Positions 16,845 through 24,856 of a stretch of DNA of 43,602 nt are shown piece after piece (positions within the stretch are counted from its first letter, which is position 1; every line of letters starts with the position of its first letter). The notes under the pieces are model-generated. The model did no database searches. It worked only from the letters and a program-made list of their open reading frames with translations, and was not told the DNA's origin. The position numbers and the translations under genes are program-made. The stretch is from positions 1 to 43,602 of the forward strand of contig JALUAM010000045.1 in the NCBI GenBank assembly GCA_027051095.1. The letters are read 5' to 3'. Source of the stretch: Acidilobaceae archaeon. GTDB taxonomy: Archaea > Thermoproteota > Thermoprotei_A > Sulfolobales > Acidilobaceae.

Positions 16845-18668
16845 GTGGGCTCCGGCGACCTAGAGTTTAGGCATGTAGCCGAGACGTTCGCAGCGCTCGA
16901 GAGAGTATCGTCTAGAACTCAGATGGCAGTAGTCCTGGCTAAGTTGTTCAAGAGAACGCCGCCTCAGGTAATAGACAAGGTAGTCTACCTTCTGCAAGGG
17001 AGGCTTCTGCCTGACTGGAAGGGCGCGCCAGAGCTGGGCGTTGGCGAGAAGCTCCTGGTCAAGGCTATAGCCCAGGCTTACAGGGTAAGCGAGTCCCGCG
17101 TCGAGAAGATGTTTAAGGCCCTCGGCGACCTAGGCTCCGTGGCTGAGAAGCTGGCGGAGGAGTCTAAGTCTAAAATGTCGAGGGGGGCGGGCCTCCTAGC
17201 TTTCATGGGCTCCCAGCAGGCCGGCCTCACAGTATCCAGGGTATACAACGACCTCCTAAGAGTAGCCTATGCACAGGGCGAGGGTAGCCGCGACATAAAG
17301 CTTAAGATAGTAGCTGGGCTCCTAGTCGACGCTACACCCCTAGAAGCCAAATATATAGTTAGGTTTATAGAGGGTAGGCTCAGGCTGGGCGTGGGCGATG
17401 CAACTATACTGGACGCCCTTGCACTCGCCTTTGGAGGAGGATCCCACAGCAGGCCCGTGATAGAGAGAGCCTACAACCTTAGGGCGGACCTAGGCTACAT
17501 AGCTAGGCTTGTCGCTGAGAAGGGCGTCGACAGCGTTAAGGGGATAAAGCCTGAGGTGGGAGTTCCCGTTAGGCCCATGCTAGCCGAGAGAGGCAAGGAC
17601 CCCGCCGAGGTCCTGCGGAAAGTTGGAGGCACCGCGCTAGCAGAATACAAGTACGACGGCGAGAGAGCCCAGATACACAAGGCCGGCGACAAGATTATAA
17701 TATACTCCAGGCGCCTGGAGAATATAACCCACATGTACCCGGATGTAGTGGAGATGGCTAGAAAGGGTATCAAGGCTGAGAGGGCGATCGTCGAGGGAGA
17801 GATAGTAGCCATAGACCCCGACACGGGCGAGCTAAGGCCCTTCCAGGTCCTCATGCACAGGAAGAGGAAACACGACATAATAAAGGTCATGAAGGAGGTC
17901 CCCGTGGCCGTCTACCTCTTCGACGCTATATACGTTGACGGCGAGGACCTAACGCAAAAGCCGCTACCCGAGAGGAGGAAAATCCTAGAGTCTATCATAG
18001 AGGAGAGTGATAACTGGAAGATAGCCAAGTACATTATAACCAGCGACGCCGAGCAGCTATGGAAGTTCTTCCTAGAAGCTATTGAGGAGGGAGCGGAGGG
18101 CATAATGATCAAAGCGCTACACAGGGAAAGCTACTATACCGCGGGGGTGAGAGGCTGGCTGTGGGTGAAGCTCAAGAGGGACTATAAGAGCGAGATGACT
18201 GACACCGTAGACTTAGTCGTGGTCGGGGCATTCTACGGTAAGGGGAAGAGGGGAGGCAAGCTGAGCAGCCTCCTAATGGCCGCCTACGACCCCGACAGGG
18301 ATATATTCGTCACAGTCTGCAAGGTCGCCACAGGCTTCACAGACGAGGAGCTGGATAAGATGAACGAGATGCTCAAGAGGTACATAATACCCAGGCGCCA
18401 TCCCAGGGTTGAATCAAAGCTTGAGCCCGACGTGTGGGTCGAGCCTGCTCTCGTAGCCGAGGTCCTAGGCGCTGAGCTCACCCTCTCCCCAATGCATACA
18501 TGCTGCATGGGCGCGATAAGGCCCGGTGTAGGCATAAGCATAAGGTTCCCGCGCTTCATAAGGTGGAGGGACGATAAAAGGCCCGAAGACGCCACCACAA
18601 CCAAGGAGCTAATAGAAATGTATAAGAGGCAGTTGAGGAGGCTTGAGGAGGCCCCTGTTGAGACGTGA
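16845..18668 (+). CDS. lig: ATP-dependent DNA ligase
   Basis: This is the replicative archaeal ligase (about 607 residues). Visible parts are the N-terminal DNA-binding domain, the adenylation motif EYKYDGERAQIH (catalytic Lys in KYDGE), motif III/IIIa EGEIVAID, motif IV EGIMIKAL, motif V WVKLKRDY and a C-terminal OB-fold with SIRFPRFIRWRDDK. The ORF track begins 112 codons too early; that stretch is Arg/Pro/Ser-rich and unlike the family. GTG at 16845 has a perfect GGGAGGTG ribosome site five bases upstream and a TATA-like CTATTTAG at about 16812, giving the normal length near 600. It overlaps the Rpp21 gene at its 3' end and heads the long plus-strand information-processing block. Confidence 0.97.
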   Translation: MGSGDLEFRHVAETFAALERVSSRTQMAVVLAKLFKRTPPQVIDKVVYLLQGRLLPDWKGAPELGVGEKLLVKAIAQAYRVSESRVEKMFKALGDLGSVAEKLAEESKSKMSRGAGLLAFMGSQQAGLTVSRVYNDLLRVAYAQGEGSRDIKLKIVAGLLVDATPLEAKYIVRFIEGRLRLGVGDATILDALALAFGGGSHSRPVIERAYNLRADLGYIARLVAEKGVDSVKGIKPEVGVPVRPMLAERGKDPAEVLRKVGGTALAEYKYDGERAQIHKAGDKIIIYSRRLENITHMYPDVVEMARKGIKAERAIVEGEIVAIDPDTGELRPFQVLMHRKRKHDIIKVMKEVPVAVYLFDAIYVDGEDLTQKPLPERRKILESIIEESDNWKIAKYIITSDAEQLWKFFLEAIEEGAEGIMIKALHRESYYTAGVRGWLWVKLKRDYKSEMTDTVDLVVVGAFYGKGKRGGKLSSLLMAAYDPDRDIFVTVCKVATGFTDEELDKMNEMLKRYIIPRRHPRVESKLEPDVWVEPALVAEVLGAELTLSPMHTCCMGAIRPGVGISIRFPRFIRWRDDKRPEDATTTKELIEMYKRQLRRLEEAPVET

Positions 18669-18972
18669 AGCCTGCTGGAGAAGACTCGTTAGAAGAGAGA
18701 TAGAACGGCTAATCTCGTTTTCTAGAAGCCTGGCGAGGGAGGGGCGGCTAGACGAAGCCCGGATCGCCGCTCTGCAGGCCCTTGAGATCTCTAAGTCGAC
18801 ACGAGTCAAGATGCCTAGGAGGCTGAAGAGGTGGATATGCAAGAACTGCTACTTGCCGCTCATACCGGGCGTGACGGCTGGGGTTAGGCTTAGGAGCCAA
18901 GGTGGCATGTCGTATCTCGTAGTCACCTGTAGAGGGTGCGGTTGGATCAGGAGGTTTCCTTACAAGCGCTAG
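18658..18972 (+). CDS. rnp4: Ribonuclease P protein component 4 (Rpp21/Rpr2)
   Basis: A roughly 104-residue basic protein with an N-terminal helical pair (RRLVRREIERLISFSRSLAREGRLDEARIAALQAL) and a C-terminal zinc ribbon (CKNC, then CRGC), the Rpp21 layout. Rpp21 pairs with Rpp29 on the specificity domain of RNase P RNA in tRNA 5' processing. The motif KSTRVKMPRRLKRWICKNC is typical. TTG at 18658 has GAGGAGG about five bases upstream and is preferred over the track's TTG at 18643; either start overlaps the ligase 3' end. Confidence 0.93.
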   Translation: MRREACWRRLVRREIERLISFSRSLAREGRLDEARIAALQALEISKSTRVKMPRRLKRWICKNCYLPLIPGVTAGVRLRSQGGMSYLVVTCRGCGWIRRFPYKR

Positions 18973-18980
18973 CGTGGCAG

Positions 18981-18997
18981 CGTGTCGCCGCGACACG
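18981..18997. other. Perfect hairpin CGTGTCG-CCG-CGACACG
   Basis: A seven-pair stem with a three-base loop, 9 bp after the Rpp21 stop in the short gap before yhbY. It may be a transcript-end or processing structure; there is no T-run after it, so a classic terminator is not supported. Confidence 0.45.
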
Positions 18998-19073
18998 TGA
19001 GATCGCGTAAATCCAACACGAAAATAATCTATAGAAGGCGGCGGATGCCTAAGCTGTGGGGTGGGTCATAAGG

Positions 19074-19358
19074 TTGAGTGAGAGTCTAAAGGAGAGGGTT
19101 AAGCGTGCCCACCACGAGAGGGCGGACGTGATTATAGGTAAGAAGGGCGTTACGGAGGAAGTCTTGAAGGAGATAGATAGAAGATTGGAGTTAAAGGAGG
19201 TTGTAAAGGTTAAGATGCTGAGAACGGCTGTCATGAAGGAGGGTGCCGATAGAAGGGAGATAGCGCGTAAAGTTGCAGAAGCTCTAGGAGCTAAGCTCAT
19301 GGGTGTGAGGGGCAGGACCTTCGTTCTATACAGGCCTAGAAGGAAGAGGGAGGGTTAA
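19074..19358 (+). CDS. YhbY/CRM-domain RNA-binding protein
   Basis: A single CRM domain of about 95 residues: SLKERVKRAHHERADVIIGKKGVTEEVLKEIDRRLE with the conserved GKKG (usually GKxG) loop, then the VKVKML and GVRGRTFVLYRP strands. CRM proteins associate with pre-50S ribosomal particles. The ORF track starts at GTG 19056; the TTG at 19074, with GGGGTGG about 9 bases upstream, gives the usual family start directly at the CRM fold. Both remain possible and differ by six residues. Confidence 0.9.
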   Translation: MSESLKERVKRAHHERADVIIGKKGVTEEVLKEIDRRLELKEVVKVKMLRTAVMKEGADRREIARKVAEALGAKLMGVRGRTFVLYRPRRKREG

Positions 19359-19402
19359 AGGCTCTCGTGTGGACTCGTTGAGTAGCCGGGGGGCTAGGAG
19401 CT

Positions 19403-19864
19403 ATGGTTAACGCCTTGGAGGTCCCTGCTGACCTGCTGATAAAGCGTGTCGCGGAGAAGCTGAAGAAGGATTACCCTCAGATTAAGCCGCCTGTATGGGC
19501 CTACTTCGCTAAGACAGGCGTCCATAAGGAGAGGCCGCCGGAGGACAAGGACTGGTGGTATATAAGGGCGGCGAGCATGCTCAGGAAGATGTATAAGAGC
19601 GGCGAGCCTATCGGCATAGAGACCTTTAGGGTTATCTATGGCGGAAGGCAGAATAGGGGTGTTGCCCCCGAGAAGTTCAGGAAGGGCTCGGGCAGCGTTG
19701 TGAGGAAGATACTTCAACAGTTGGAGCAGGCAGGGCTCGTCAAGAAGGTGCCCGGCAAGGGTAGAACTCTCACTCCCGCGGGGAGGAGCCTGCTCGATAG
19801 GACTGCTAAGGAGATAATGGAGGAGCTTGTGAAGGAGAGGCCCGAGCTTGCGAAGTACCTCTAG
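19403..19864 (+). CDS. rps19e: 30S ribosomal protein S19e
   Basis: A 153-residue protein with the S19e signature [36 protein letters not shown] and a winged-helix C-terminus ([14 protein letters not shown] ... [13 protein letters not shown]). S19e takes part in 30S maturation. The ATG start gives the normal N-terminus ([15 protein letters not shown]). Encoded between yhbY and the PDCD5-family gene, as in many archaea. Confidence 0.97.
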   Translation: MVNALEVPADLLIKRVAEKLKKDYPQIKPPVWAYFAKTGVHKERPPEDKDWWYIRAASMLRKMYKSGEPIGIETFRVIYGGRQNRGVAPEKFRKGSGSVVRKILQQLEQAGLVKKVPGKGRTLTPAGRSLLDRTAKEIMEELVKERPELAKYL

Positions 19865-19875
19865 CGCAGGCTCAC

Positions 19876-19883
19876 ATATTTAA
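19876..19883 (+). promoter_or_regulatory. TATA-like promoter for the PDCD5-L39e-L31e cluster
   Basis: ATATTTAA in the 57 bp gap after rps19e. A start about 25 bp on (near 19905) would give a short leader with the GGGGTGA site before TTG 19922. Confidence 0.5.
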
Positions 19884-19921
19884 CATTACAGGCGCATTAT
19901 CTCCAGGAGGGGGTGACCCAG

Positions 19922-20272
19922 TTGTCCTACGATATCGAGGATAGAGAACTTGAGGAGATTAGGAGGAGGAAGCTGCTCGAGCTACAGAAGCAGCTAGAGG
20001 AGGAGCAGAAGAGACGCGAGCTAGAAGCTAGAATGGAGGCTGAGAGACAGGCAATCCTAAGGAGGATACTGACTAGTAGAGCACGCGAGAGGCTAGCAAA
20101 CCTGAAGATTGCTAGGCCCGAGCTGGCTAGGGCTGCGGAAGACGCTATAATCCAGCTGGTGCAGGCCGGAAGGCTAGTGCCCCCCGTAGACGACGACCAG
20201 CTTGTAGAGATCTTAATGGAACTTGACAGCGCTAGCAGGAAAGACTTCAGGATTAGGTTTAAGAGGAAGTAG
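19922..20272 (+). CDS. PDCD5-family DNA-binding protein
   Basis: A 116-residue helical, highly charged protein. Residues LEEIRRRKLLELQKQLEEEQKRRELEA form a long helix and are followed by the compact PDCD5 core (ILRRILTSRARERLANLKIARPELARAAEDAIIQLVQAGRL and a C-terminal RKDFRIRFKR). Archaeal members bind DNA; the role is not settled. TTG at 19922 with GGTGA five bases upstream is preferred over the track's GTG at 19913. It precedes rpl39e by 19 bp, the standard archaeal neighbour order. Confidence 0.94.
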   Translation: MSYDIEDRELEEIRRRKLLELQKQLEEEQKRRELEARMEAERQAILRRILTSRARERLANLKIARPELARAAEDAIIQLVQAGRLVPPVDDDQLVEILMELDSASRKDFRIRFKRK

Positions 20273-20291
20273 GGAGGGGGTGCAGGCTGGG

Positions 20292-20447
20292 ATGGCTCAT
20301 TTCAAGCACGTAGCCAGGAAGTTAAGGCTCGCCAGGGCCCTCAAGGCTAACAGGCCCATACCCATATGGGTAGTTATAAAGACTAGGCGCAGGATAAGGG
20401 TGAACCCTCTGAGGAGGCACTGGAGGAGGAGTAAACTTAAGGTGTGA
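20292..20447 (+). CDS. rpl39e: 50S ribosomal protein L39e
   Basis: A 51-residue, Arg/Lys-rich protein matching L39e, including RPIPIWVVIKTRRR and the C-terminal RRHWRRSKLKV. It lines the ribosome exit tunnel. The ORF track starts 69 bp too early, inside the PDCD5 gene. ATG 20292 behind GGAGGGGGTG (about 13 bases upstream) gives the normal length. Confidence 0.96.
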   Translation: MAHFKHVARKLRLARALKANRPIPIWVVIKTRRRIRVNPLRRHWRRSKLKV

Positions 20448-20474
20448 AGCCCCAGGCCTATAGGGGGCTGGGCC

Positions 20475-20792
20475 GTGCCGACCAGCGGGAGCTGGGTCTA
20501 CGTCATAAACCTCTCTAGGGTCTACTGGGGGCGTAGGACCAACAGGGCTGACAGGGCTATTAGGCTCATAAGGCGCTTTGTCCAGAGGCACACGAAGGCC
20601 GACAGGGTGATCATAGATAATGAAGTAAACATGGTTGTGTGGAGTAGGAGCAGAGAGAAGCCTCCTAGGAGGATTAAGGTGCTGGTAACTATAACCGAGG
20701 AGAAGAGCGGAGATAAGACTGCTAGGATAGCTAGGGTTAGGCTTGCGGGGCCTAAGCTTAAGCCCGGCCCCTACAGGCGCGAGTCTAGCTAA
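20475..20792 (+). CDS. rpl31e: 50S ribosomal protein L31e
   Basis: A 105-residue protein with [31 protein letters not shown] and [15 protein letters not shown], characteristic of L31e, located near the tunnel exit. GTG start 27 bp after rpl39e. It runs straight into the aIF6 gene. Confidence 0.96.
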   Translation: MPTSGSWVYVINLSRVYWGRRTNRADRAIRLIRRFVQRHTKADRVIIDNEVNMVVWSRSREKPPRRIKVLVTITEEKSGDKTARIARVRLAGPKLKPGPYRRESS

Positions 20793-20809
20793 TAGCGGGG
20801 CCCCTCATA

Positions 20810-21511
20810 ATGCAGGGGGGTAAGCATAGGTTTCAGGTCGCCAAGCTGAATTTATACGGCACTCCAAACATAGGAGCATATATACTTGCGTCTGACAATT
20901 ATGTTCTAGTCCCCGATGATATAACGTTTGAGGAGGAATCCACTATAAGGGAGGTCCTAGGAGTAGACCTTATCCTTAGGACCCGGATACTTGGTATGAG
21001 GCTTATAGGTGTTCTCGCGGCCGGTAACAGCAGGTGCCTCGTGATACCCTACGAAGCCGAAATAGAGGAGTCAACGCTCAGGAAGTCGTTGGGGGACATT
21101 GAGGTCCTAAGGCTTCCTAGCAGGAGCAACGCCGTAGGCAATATACTAGTGGCTAACGACCGGGGCGCTCTGGTCGATGAGGGCTTAGAGGCCAGGGCTG
21201 TGAAGGCCCTGGAGGACTGCCTTGGGGTAGACGTTGTCAAGGGAAGCATAGCCGGGATAAGGACCGTGGGGGCCGCGCTAGTAGTCACGAATAGGGGCGG
21301 CGTCGTGCATCCCAACGCTAGCGAGGAAGAAATAAGGAGGTTAGAGGATCTCTTTAAAGTCCCTATAGAACCCGCGACCATAAATTTTGGAGTGGAGCTT
21401 GTTAGCACGGGGCTTGTGGCTAACAGCTATGGAGCCCTGGTAGGCGAAGATACAACTGGCCCGGAAATAGCTAGGATTCAGTTGGCCCTAAGCGGGGGAG
21501 GGGAGGAGTGA
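20810..21511 (+). CDS. eif6: Translation initiation factor aIF6 (ribosome anti-association factor)
   Basis: This 233-residue pentein-fold protein binds the 50S subunit and blocks premature joining of the 30S. Typical repeats are [61 protein letters not shown] and [14 protein letters not shown]. Its stop overlaps the GTG of the LX gene (GAGTGAGC), so the two are translationally coupled. The length is normal for archaea. Confidence 0.97.
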   Translation: MQGGKHRFQVAKLNLYGTPNIGAYILASDNYVLVPDDITFEEESTIREVLGVDLILRTRILGMRLIGVLAAGNSRCLVIPYEAEIEESTLRKSLGDIEVLRLPSRSNAVGNILVANDRGALVDEGLEARAVKALEDCLGVDVVKGSIAGIRTVGAALVVTNRGGVVHPNASEEEIRRLEDLFKVPIEPATINFGVELVSTGLVANSYGALVGEDTTGPEIARIQLALSGGGEE

Positions 21512-21777
21512 GCGGCTCGGAAGTAAAGGTCTATAGGGTTGAAGGCGAGATGCTTATAGCCCATGACAGGTTCCCTGAGTGGAGGAAGTTCGTCAAATAT
21601 GTTAGGGCGTTGAAGCCTGAGCACGCCCTCGAGAGGGTCTACTCGGAGCTGGGTAGCAATCATAAGGTTAGGAGGAGGCACATCAAGATACACAAGGTAG
21701 AGGAGGTCCCGCTGGAGGAGGTCGACGACTTGTACATAATCAAGCTTAGCAGCCTTGAGAGATTCGTGAAGGTATGA
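21508..21777 (+). CDS. rplX: 50S ribosomal protein L18Ae/LX
   Basis: An 89-residue protein: [62 protein letters not shown] is the archaeal LX (L20a/L18Ae) pattern. GTG start overlapping the aIF6 stop by 4 nt. The order aIF6-LX-prefoldin alpha-FtsY is a well-known archaeal cluster. Confidence 0.96.
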   Translation: MSGSEVKVYRVEGEMLIAHDRFPEWRKFVKYVRALKPEHALERVYSELGSNHKVRRRHIKIHKVEEVPLEEVDDLYIIKLSSLERFVKV

Positions 21778-21793
21778 GCTAGAGGTGCGCGTA

Positions 21794-22243
21794 TTGTCAG
21801 GCGAGGAGGGTAAGGGGAGGGTCGGTCCCGAGCAGCTGGCCCAAGCCTATGTGCTTCAGCTGGGCGCCCTCAAGAGCCAGATAGACGAGCTTCAATCCTA
21901 CATAGCGCAGCTCGAGGCAACCATAGCTAACCTGGAGGCGGCTAAAAATAGTGTGAAAGCCGTTAACAGCGGGTCGGACGATATACTGGTGCCTGGCGAC
22001 CCTGGGGGCACGGTGTATATGAAGGTTAAGCCGGCTAGGACGGACGCCGTGCTACTACACCTAGGCCTCAACATATATGTCTACGTGAGCCCCGACGACG
22101 CGGTCAAGATCATAGAGGAGCGTAAATCCAAGTATGCCAGCGTAGTTGAGAGGCTCAGGAGCGAGCTGGAGAAGCTCGTGACCCAATATAGAGAGCTTGA
22201 GAGAGGCCTAGCGGTCCTCCAGCAGAGGCAGCAGAAGAGGTAG
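21794..22243 (+). CDS. pfdA: Prefoldin subunit alpha
   Basis: About 149 residues with two long coiled-coil helices (LKSQIDELQSYIAQLEATIANLEAAKN at the start, IIEERKSKYASVVERLRSELEKL at the end) flanking a central beta-hairpin (GGTVYMKVK, VLLHLGLNIYVYVSPDDA). The alpha subunit forms the core of the hexameric chaperone that passes unfolded proteins to the thermosome. TTG at 21794 has GAGGTG six bases upstream; the track's GTG is part of that ribosome site, so I prefer 21794. Confidence 0.95.
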   Translation: MSGEEGKGRVGPEQLAQAYVLQLGALKSQIDELQSYIAQLEATIANLEAAKNSVKAVNSGSDDILVPGDPGGTVYMKVKPARTDAVLLHLGLNIYVYVSPDDAVKIIEERKSKYASVVERLRSELEKLVTQYRELERGLAVLQQRQQKR

Positions 22244-22251
22244 GCTTACTA

Positions 22252-23184
22252 TTGCTGGGTAGGCTTAGAGACGCTTTAAGGAGGTTCGCAGAGGAGGTAG
22301 CATCCTCTATAGCAGAGAAAGCGGCGTATAAGACCATAACCGAGGAGGACCTGAGGCCGCTGCTAGATGATCTAGTCTTTAGACTCGTTGAAGCTGACGT
22401 GGGGATTGACGCTGCGGAAGCGATAGCAGGCATGGTATCCGAGAGGCTGTCAGGATCTAAAGTGCCAAGGGGCACCGATGTCAGGAAGCACGTGGAGGAG
22501 ACGCTGAGAAGCGTCATACTAGAGGTGCTGTCGGCTGCAAGGCCTACTATAGACCTGCTAGGAGAGGCCAGGCGGAGATGCGGGACAGGCTCCCCCCTAG
22601 TGGTCCTCTTTCTAGGCGTCAACGGGGTCGGCAAGACTACAACGATAGCTAAGATAGCATACATGCTAAAGAAGGCGGGTGCGACGCCCGTCTTAGCCGC
22701 CGCCGACACGTTCAGGGCTGGAGCACAGGAGCAGCTCGCCTACCACGCGTCCAAAATAGGGGTTCCTATAGTCAAGGGCTCCTACGGCGCAGACCCCGCC
22801 AGCATCGCTTTCGACGCTATCCGCTACGCATCGTCTAGGAGGCTCTGCGCGGTGCTAATCGATACCGCTGGGCGCATGCATGTGGATAAAAACCTTGTCG
22901 ACGAGCTTAAGAAGATCGCCAGGGTATCTAAGCCCCATTACAAGATATTAGTAGTTGACTCGCTTACAGGCAACGACGCAGTAGAGCAAGCTCTAAGGTT
23001 CGACGAGGCAGTAGGCGTCGATGCAGCTGTGATAGCTAAGATTGACGCGGATCCTAAGGGAGGCACTGTTCTCAGCATAGCCTATGCTTTGAAGAGGCCA
23101 ATACTATACCTTGGAACTGGTCAGAGATATGGGGACCTAAAGCCCTTTAACCCCGAGGAGATAGTGGAAACTATCCTATCTTAA
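22252..23184 (+). CDS. ftsY: Signal recognition particle receptor FtsY
   Basis: This 310-residue SRP GTPase receives SRP-ribosome complexes at the membrane. An N-terminal helical N domain (ITEEDLRPLLDDLVFRLVEADVG) precedes the G domain with GVNGVGKTTTIAK (G1), AAADTFRAGAQEQL (G2 region), DTAGRMHVDKNLVDEL (G3), AKIDADPKGG (G4 region TKxD replaced by AKID) and LGTGQRYGDLKPF. It lacks a long acidic A domain, as usual in archaea. TTG start 9 bp after prefoldin alpha. The last gene of the plus-strand cluster. Confidence 0.96.
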   Translation: MLGRLRDALRRFAEEVASSIAEKAAYKTITEEDLRPLLDDLVFRLVEADVGIDAAEAIAGMVSERLSGSKVPRGTDVRKHVEETLRSVILEVLSAARPTIDLLGEARRRCGTGSPLVVLFLGVNGVGKTTTIAKIAYMLKKAGATPVLAAADTFRAGAQEQLAYHASKIGVPIVKGSYGADPASIAFDAIRYASSRRLCAVLIDTAGRMHVDKNLVDELKKIARVSKPHYKILVVDSLTGNDAVEQALRFDEAVGVDAAVIAKIDADPKGGTVLSIAYALKRPILYLGTGQRYGDLKPFNPEEIVETILS

Positions 23185-23198
23185 GATTAATCTAGTAA

Positions 23199-23209
23199 TT
23201 TAATATTAA
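23199..23209 (+). promoter_or_regulatory. TATA-like box with no ORF downstream
   Basis: TTTAATATTAA lies just after the ftsY stop. The next gene is convergent, so this plus-strand promoter would have only candidate sRNA-2 to transcribe; the predicted start near 23229 is four bases ahead of its terminal stem. Confidence 0.45.
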
Positions 23210-23232
23210 CTCGGGCTTGCAAGAGCCTGTGT

Positions 23233-23300
23233 GGGGGATGAGGAGTTTGCCGAGTCCTTAGGCCGCTGGCTGATGCTGAGTGGGAGACCTCGCCGACCCC
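23233..23300 (+). ncRNA. Candidate sRNA-2: kink-turn-bounded C/D-like RNA (weakest member)
   Basis: Terminal stem GGGG/CCCC closes on G plus C-like ATGAGGA (23238-23244) and D-like CCGA (23293-23296), giving the N-R-U bulge, tandem GA pairs and two G-C pairs of a kink-turn. The interior is less regular than in the other members: a CCGA lies only 5 nt after the C box (preceded by GTTTG, as in sRNA-1 and sRNA-4), and the C'-like element (CTGATGC or CTGAGTG) is degenerate. A TATA-like box is 29 bp upstream and no ORF is present. It could be a shorter relative or a chance match. Confidence 0.4.
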
Positions 23301-23309
23301 GCCCCAGCT

Positions 23310-24077
23310 TCAGCTCAACGTCAATATCGCCTTGACGTTAGGCACCTTAGCCCACTCAGTTCCCAACGCCACCATCAAGTAGACTGCTTTAACTGCTATG
23401 TTGTTGGATTCGAGAGCGTCTATCAAGGCCTGGATTGTAGCTCCCCTCACGCTGAAGTCATCAACTATTATGGCCTTCCTCGCGTCGCCGAGCAGCCTTG
23501 AAGGTATATAGTAATATTCTATATGTGTGGGATCTCTCACTACCGGCACCTCCAGATAAGCACCGTCGATAGGCCTCCTCCTCGACGCTACGACTAGCTT
23601 CTTGCCGGTTACAAGTGCTGCAGCGCTCGCAAAGGTGATCCCCCCAGCTTCAGGGGTCACTATCACGTCGAAGTCGCAGTTAGAATCCTGCGCTATATAC
23701 TCGCCTATTAGGTAGAGTAGGTCGGGGTCGCTAGCCGCTACGTCCAAGGCATAGACGCTACCTTTCTCCATCTTAACGCTAGACAGGCTCCGCAATAGTA
23801 TCTCTGCTATCACATCCTTCCTCAAAATGCTCTTCAACAGTTGCTGTGACGTTGCATAGTTCGGCGTGAGCCTGCCATTAATGTACCTGGAAATTAACGG
23901 CATCGATATGCCGGTGAGATCGCTGAGGTCCTTGAGCTTAACATATTTCTTAGCGGCCCTAAGCACCTTCACCGCTCTATACCTTATCTCATTTTTATCG
24001 TTAAGCGTCGAGGCCACGCTTTTGCTATCCCTCTTATTAAATGTAGCCGCCACACCCAACCCCCCACTTTTAATCAT
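23310..24077 (-). CDS. HTH-phosphoribosyltransferase transcription regulator (GfcR/COG0856-like)
   Basis: A 255-residue archaeal regulator with an N-terminal helix-turn-helix (VKLKDLSDLTGISMPLISRYINGRLTP, about residues 45-75) fused to a type I PRTase-like domain. The PRPP loop AIIVDDFSVRGATIQALIDAL and the strand-loop DVIVTPEAGGITFASAAAL are present. Haloarchaeal GfcR, of the same architecture, controls sugar catabolism genes; the ligand here is inferred only. A start at 24077 is weak: TATA-like sequence is close by (minus AGACTTTAACC, 24089-24098) and another upstream (24128-24140), so residues 7-9 (TTG/GTG) are possible alternative starts. Confidence 0.88.
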   Translation of the reverse strand: MIKSGGLGVAATFNKRDSKSVASTLNDKNEIRYRAVKVLRAAKKYVKLKDLSDLTGISMPLISRYINGRLTPNYATSQQLLKSILRKDVIAEILLRSLSSVKMEKGSVYALDVAASDPDLLYLIGEYIAQDSNCDFDVIVTPEAGGITFASAAALVTGKKLVVASRRRPIDGAYLEVPVVRDPTHIEYYYIPSRLLGDARKAIIVDDFSVRGATIQALIDALESNNIAVKAVYLMVALGTEWAKVPNVKAILTLS

Positions 24078-24215
24078 TTACACCGGCGGTTAAAGTCTAC
24101 CGCCGAGATACTAAGTCCAATGTGTAACTTATATTAAAAAACCTTGAGCCTATTTTTAATATCACGTCTCCGATAATTCTAATAGATATGTACTAGCGCT
24201 CGTCCGAGTCGTGTC

Positions 24216-24242
24216 AGCGCTTGCATTAGCTGTGCAAGCGCT
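24216..24242. repeat. Perfect 10-bp inverted repeat AGCGCTTGCA / TGCAAGCGCT
   Basis: Two perfect 10-base arms are separated by TTAGCTG. It lies in the roughly 360 bp between the regulator gene and the next confident start at 24439. TATA-like sequences at 24128-24140 and 24155-24163 could transcribe it. It could be an operator or an RNA hairpin. The rest of 24078-24438 holds promoters (also TTATATTTA at 24387-24395) and no ORF I trust; the ORF track entry at 24162-24533 is a shadow. Confidence 0.6.
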
Positions 24243-24438
24243 TTCCCTTGCCGAGGTGTCTGCTCTCGCCACGTCGAGTAAGTAGCCGTGCGCCCTTATC
24301 TTGAAAGCGCGGCCAGACAGAGAGATTAAGCGGGCGCTCTGGCATTGCCTAAGAGCGGGTCTAGGTTCTAAGGCGTCGCATCCCTTAATTATATTTAGGC
24401 CTCCGGCGATGACTGGGGAGTTAAGCGCCGACCCCTCA

Positions 24439-24855
24439 ATGGAGAAGGGCGGGGGTGAGAGAGAACCCACGCATGGAGCCGGGGGCTGCATCGACTCGAT
24501 CCTAAACTTAGACGATAAGGATGTAAGCCTCATTTATGGCATTCTTCGGGCTAGGGAGTTCGACGAGATAGCCGTGCTACTTCATAAGGCTGGAGAAGAC
24601 GAGTTATACGCTATAGTGTATTACAGCAATGAATGCCCCGTTCTCAAGGAGGTTAGATATAGGAGATGCGGCAGTGTAGGCGACCTTCTAAAGTCGTTTG
24701 AGTGGCCTGAAGTATCGGAAGTCTCTCTTGAGGGCAGATGCGCTGAGATAGTAATACCGGGCGATACTAGTGTTAGGGTCAGAAGGGCTTTAGATAGACT
24801 TGGCGTGAAGGTCCTAGGCTTCCTAGCGTGGATGCCGTGGCAAGAGGGTGTATGA
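24439..24855 (+). CDS. Small unknown protein upstream of XPB
   Basis: I do not recognise this protein (about 138 residues). After a charged, Gly-rich, probably disordered start the sequence becomes compact: DKDVSLIYGILRAREFDEIAVLLHKAG, ELYAIVYYSNECPVLKEV, and CAEIVIPGDTSVRVRRALDRLGVKVLGFLAWMP, suggesting an alpha/beta domain. The ORF track starts 138 bp earlier, but a TATA-like TTATATTTA at 24387-24395 would begin transcription near 24416, so ATG 24439 is preferred. It ends one base before the XPB ATG, so it is tightly coupled with that helicase and may be a partner or regulator. Confidence 0.65.
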   Translation: MEKGGGEREPTHGAGGCIDSILNLDDKDVSLIYGILRAREFDEIAVLLHKAGEDELYAIVYYSNECPVLKEVRYRRCGSVGDLLKSFEWPEVSEVSLEGRCAEIVIPGDTSVRVRRALDRLGVKVLGFLAWMPWQEGV

Positions 24856-24856
24856 C

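Noticed and set aside
24162-24533. Minus-strand 123-codon ORF in the track
   Set aside because: Low-complexity Ser/Ala-rich translation with no domain, overlapping promoters, the palindrome and the start of a better plus-strand gene.
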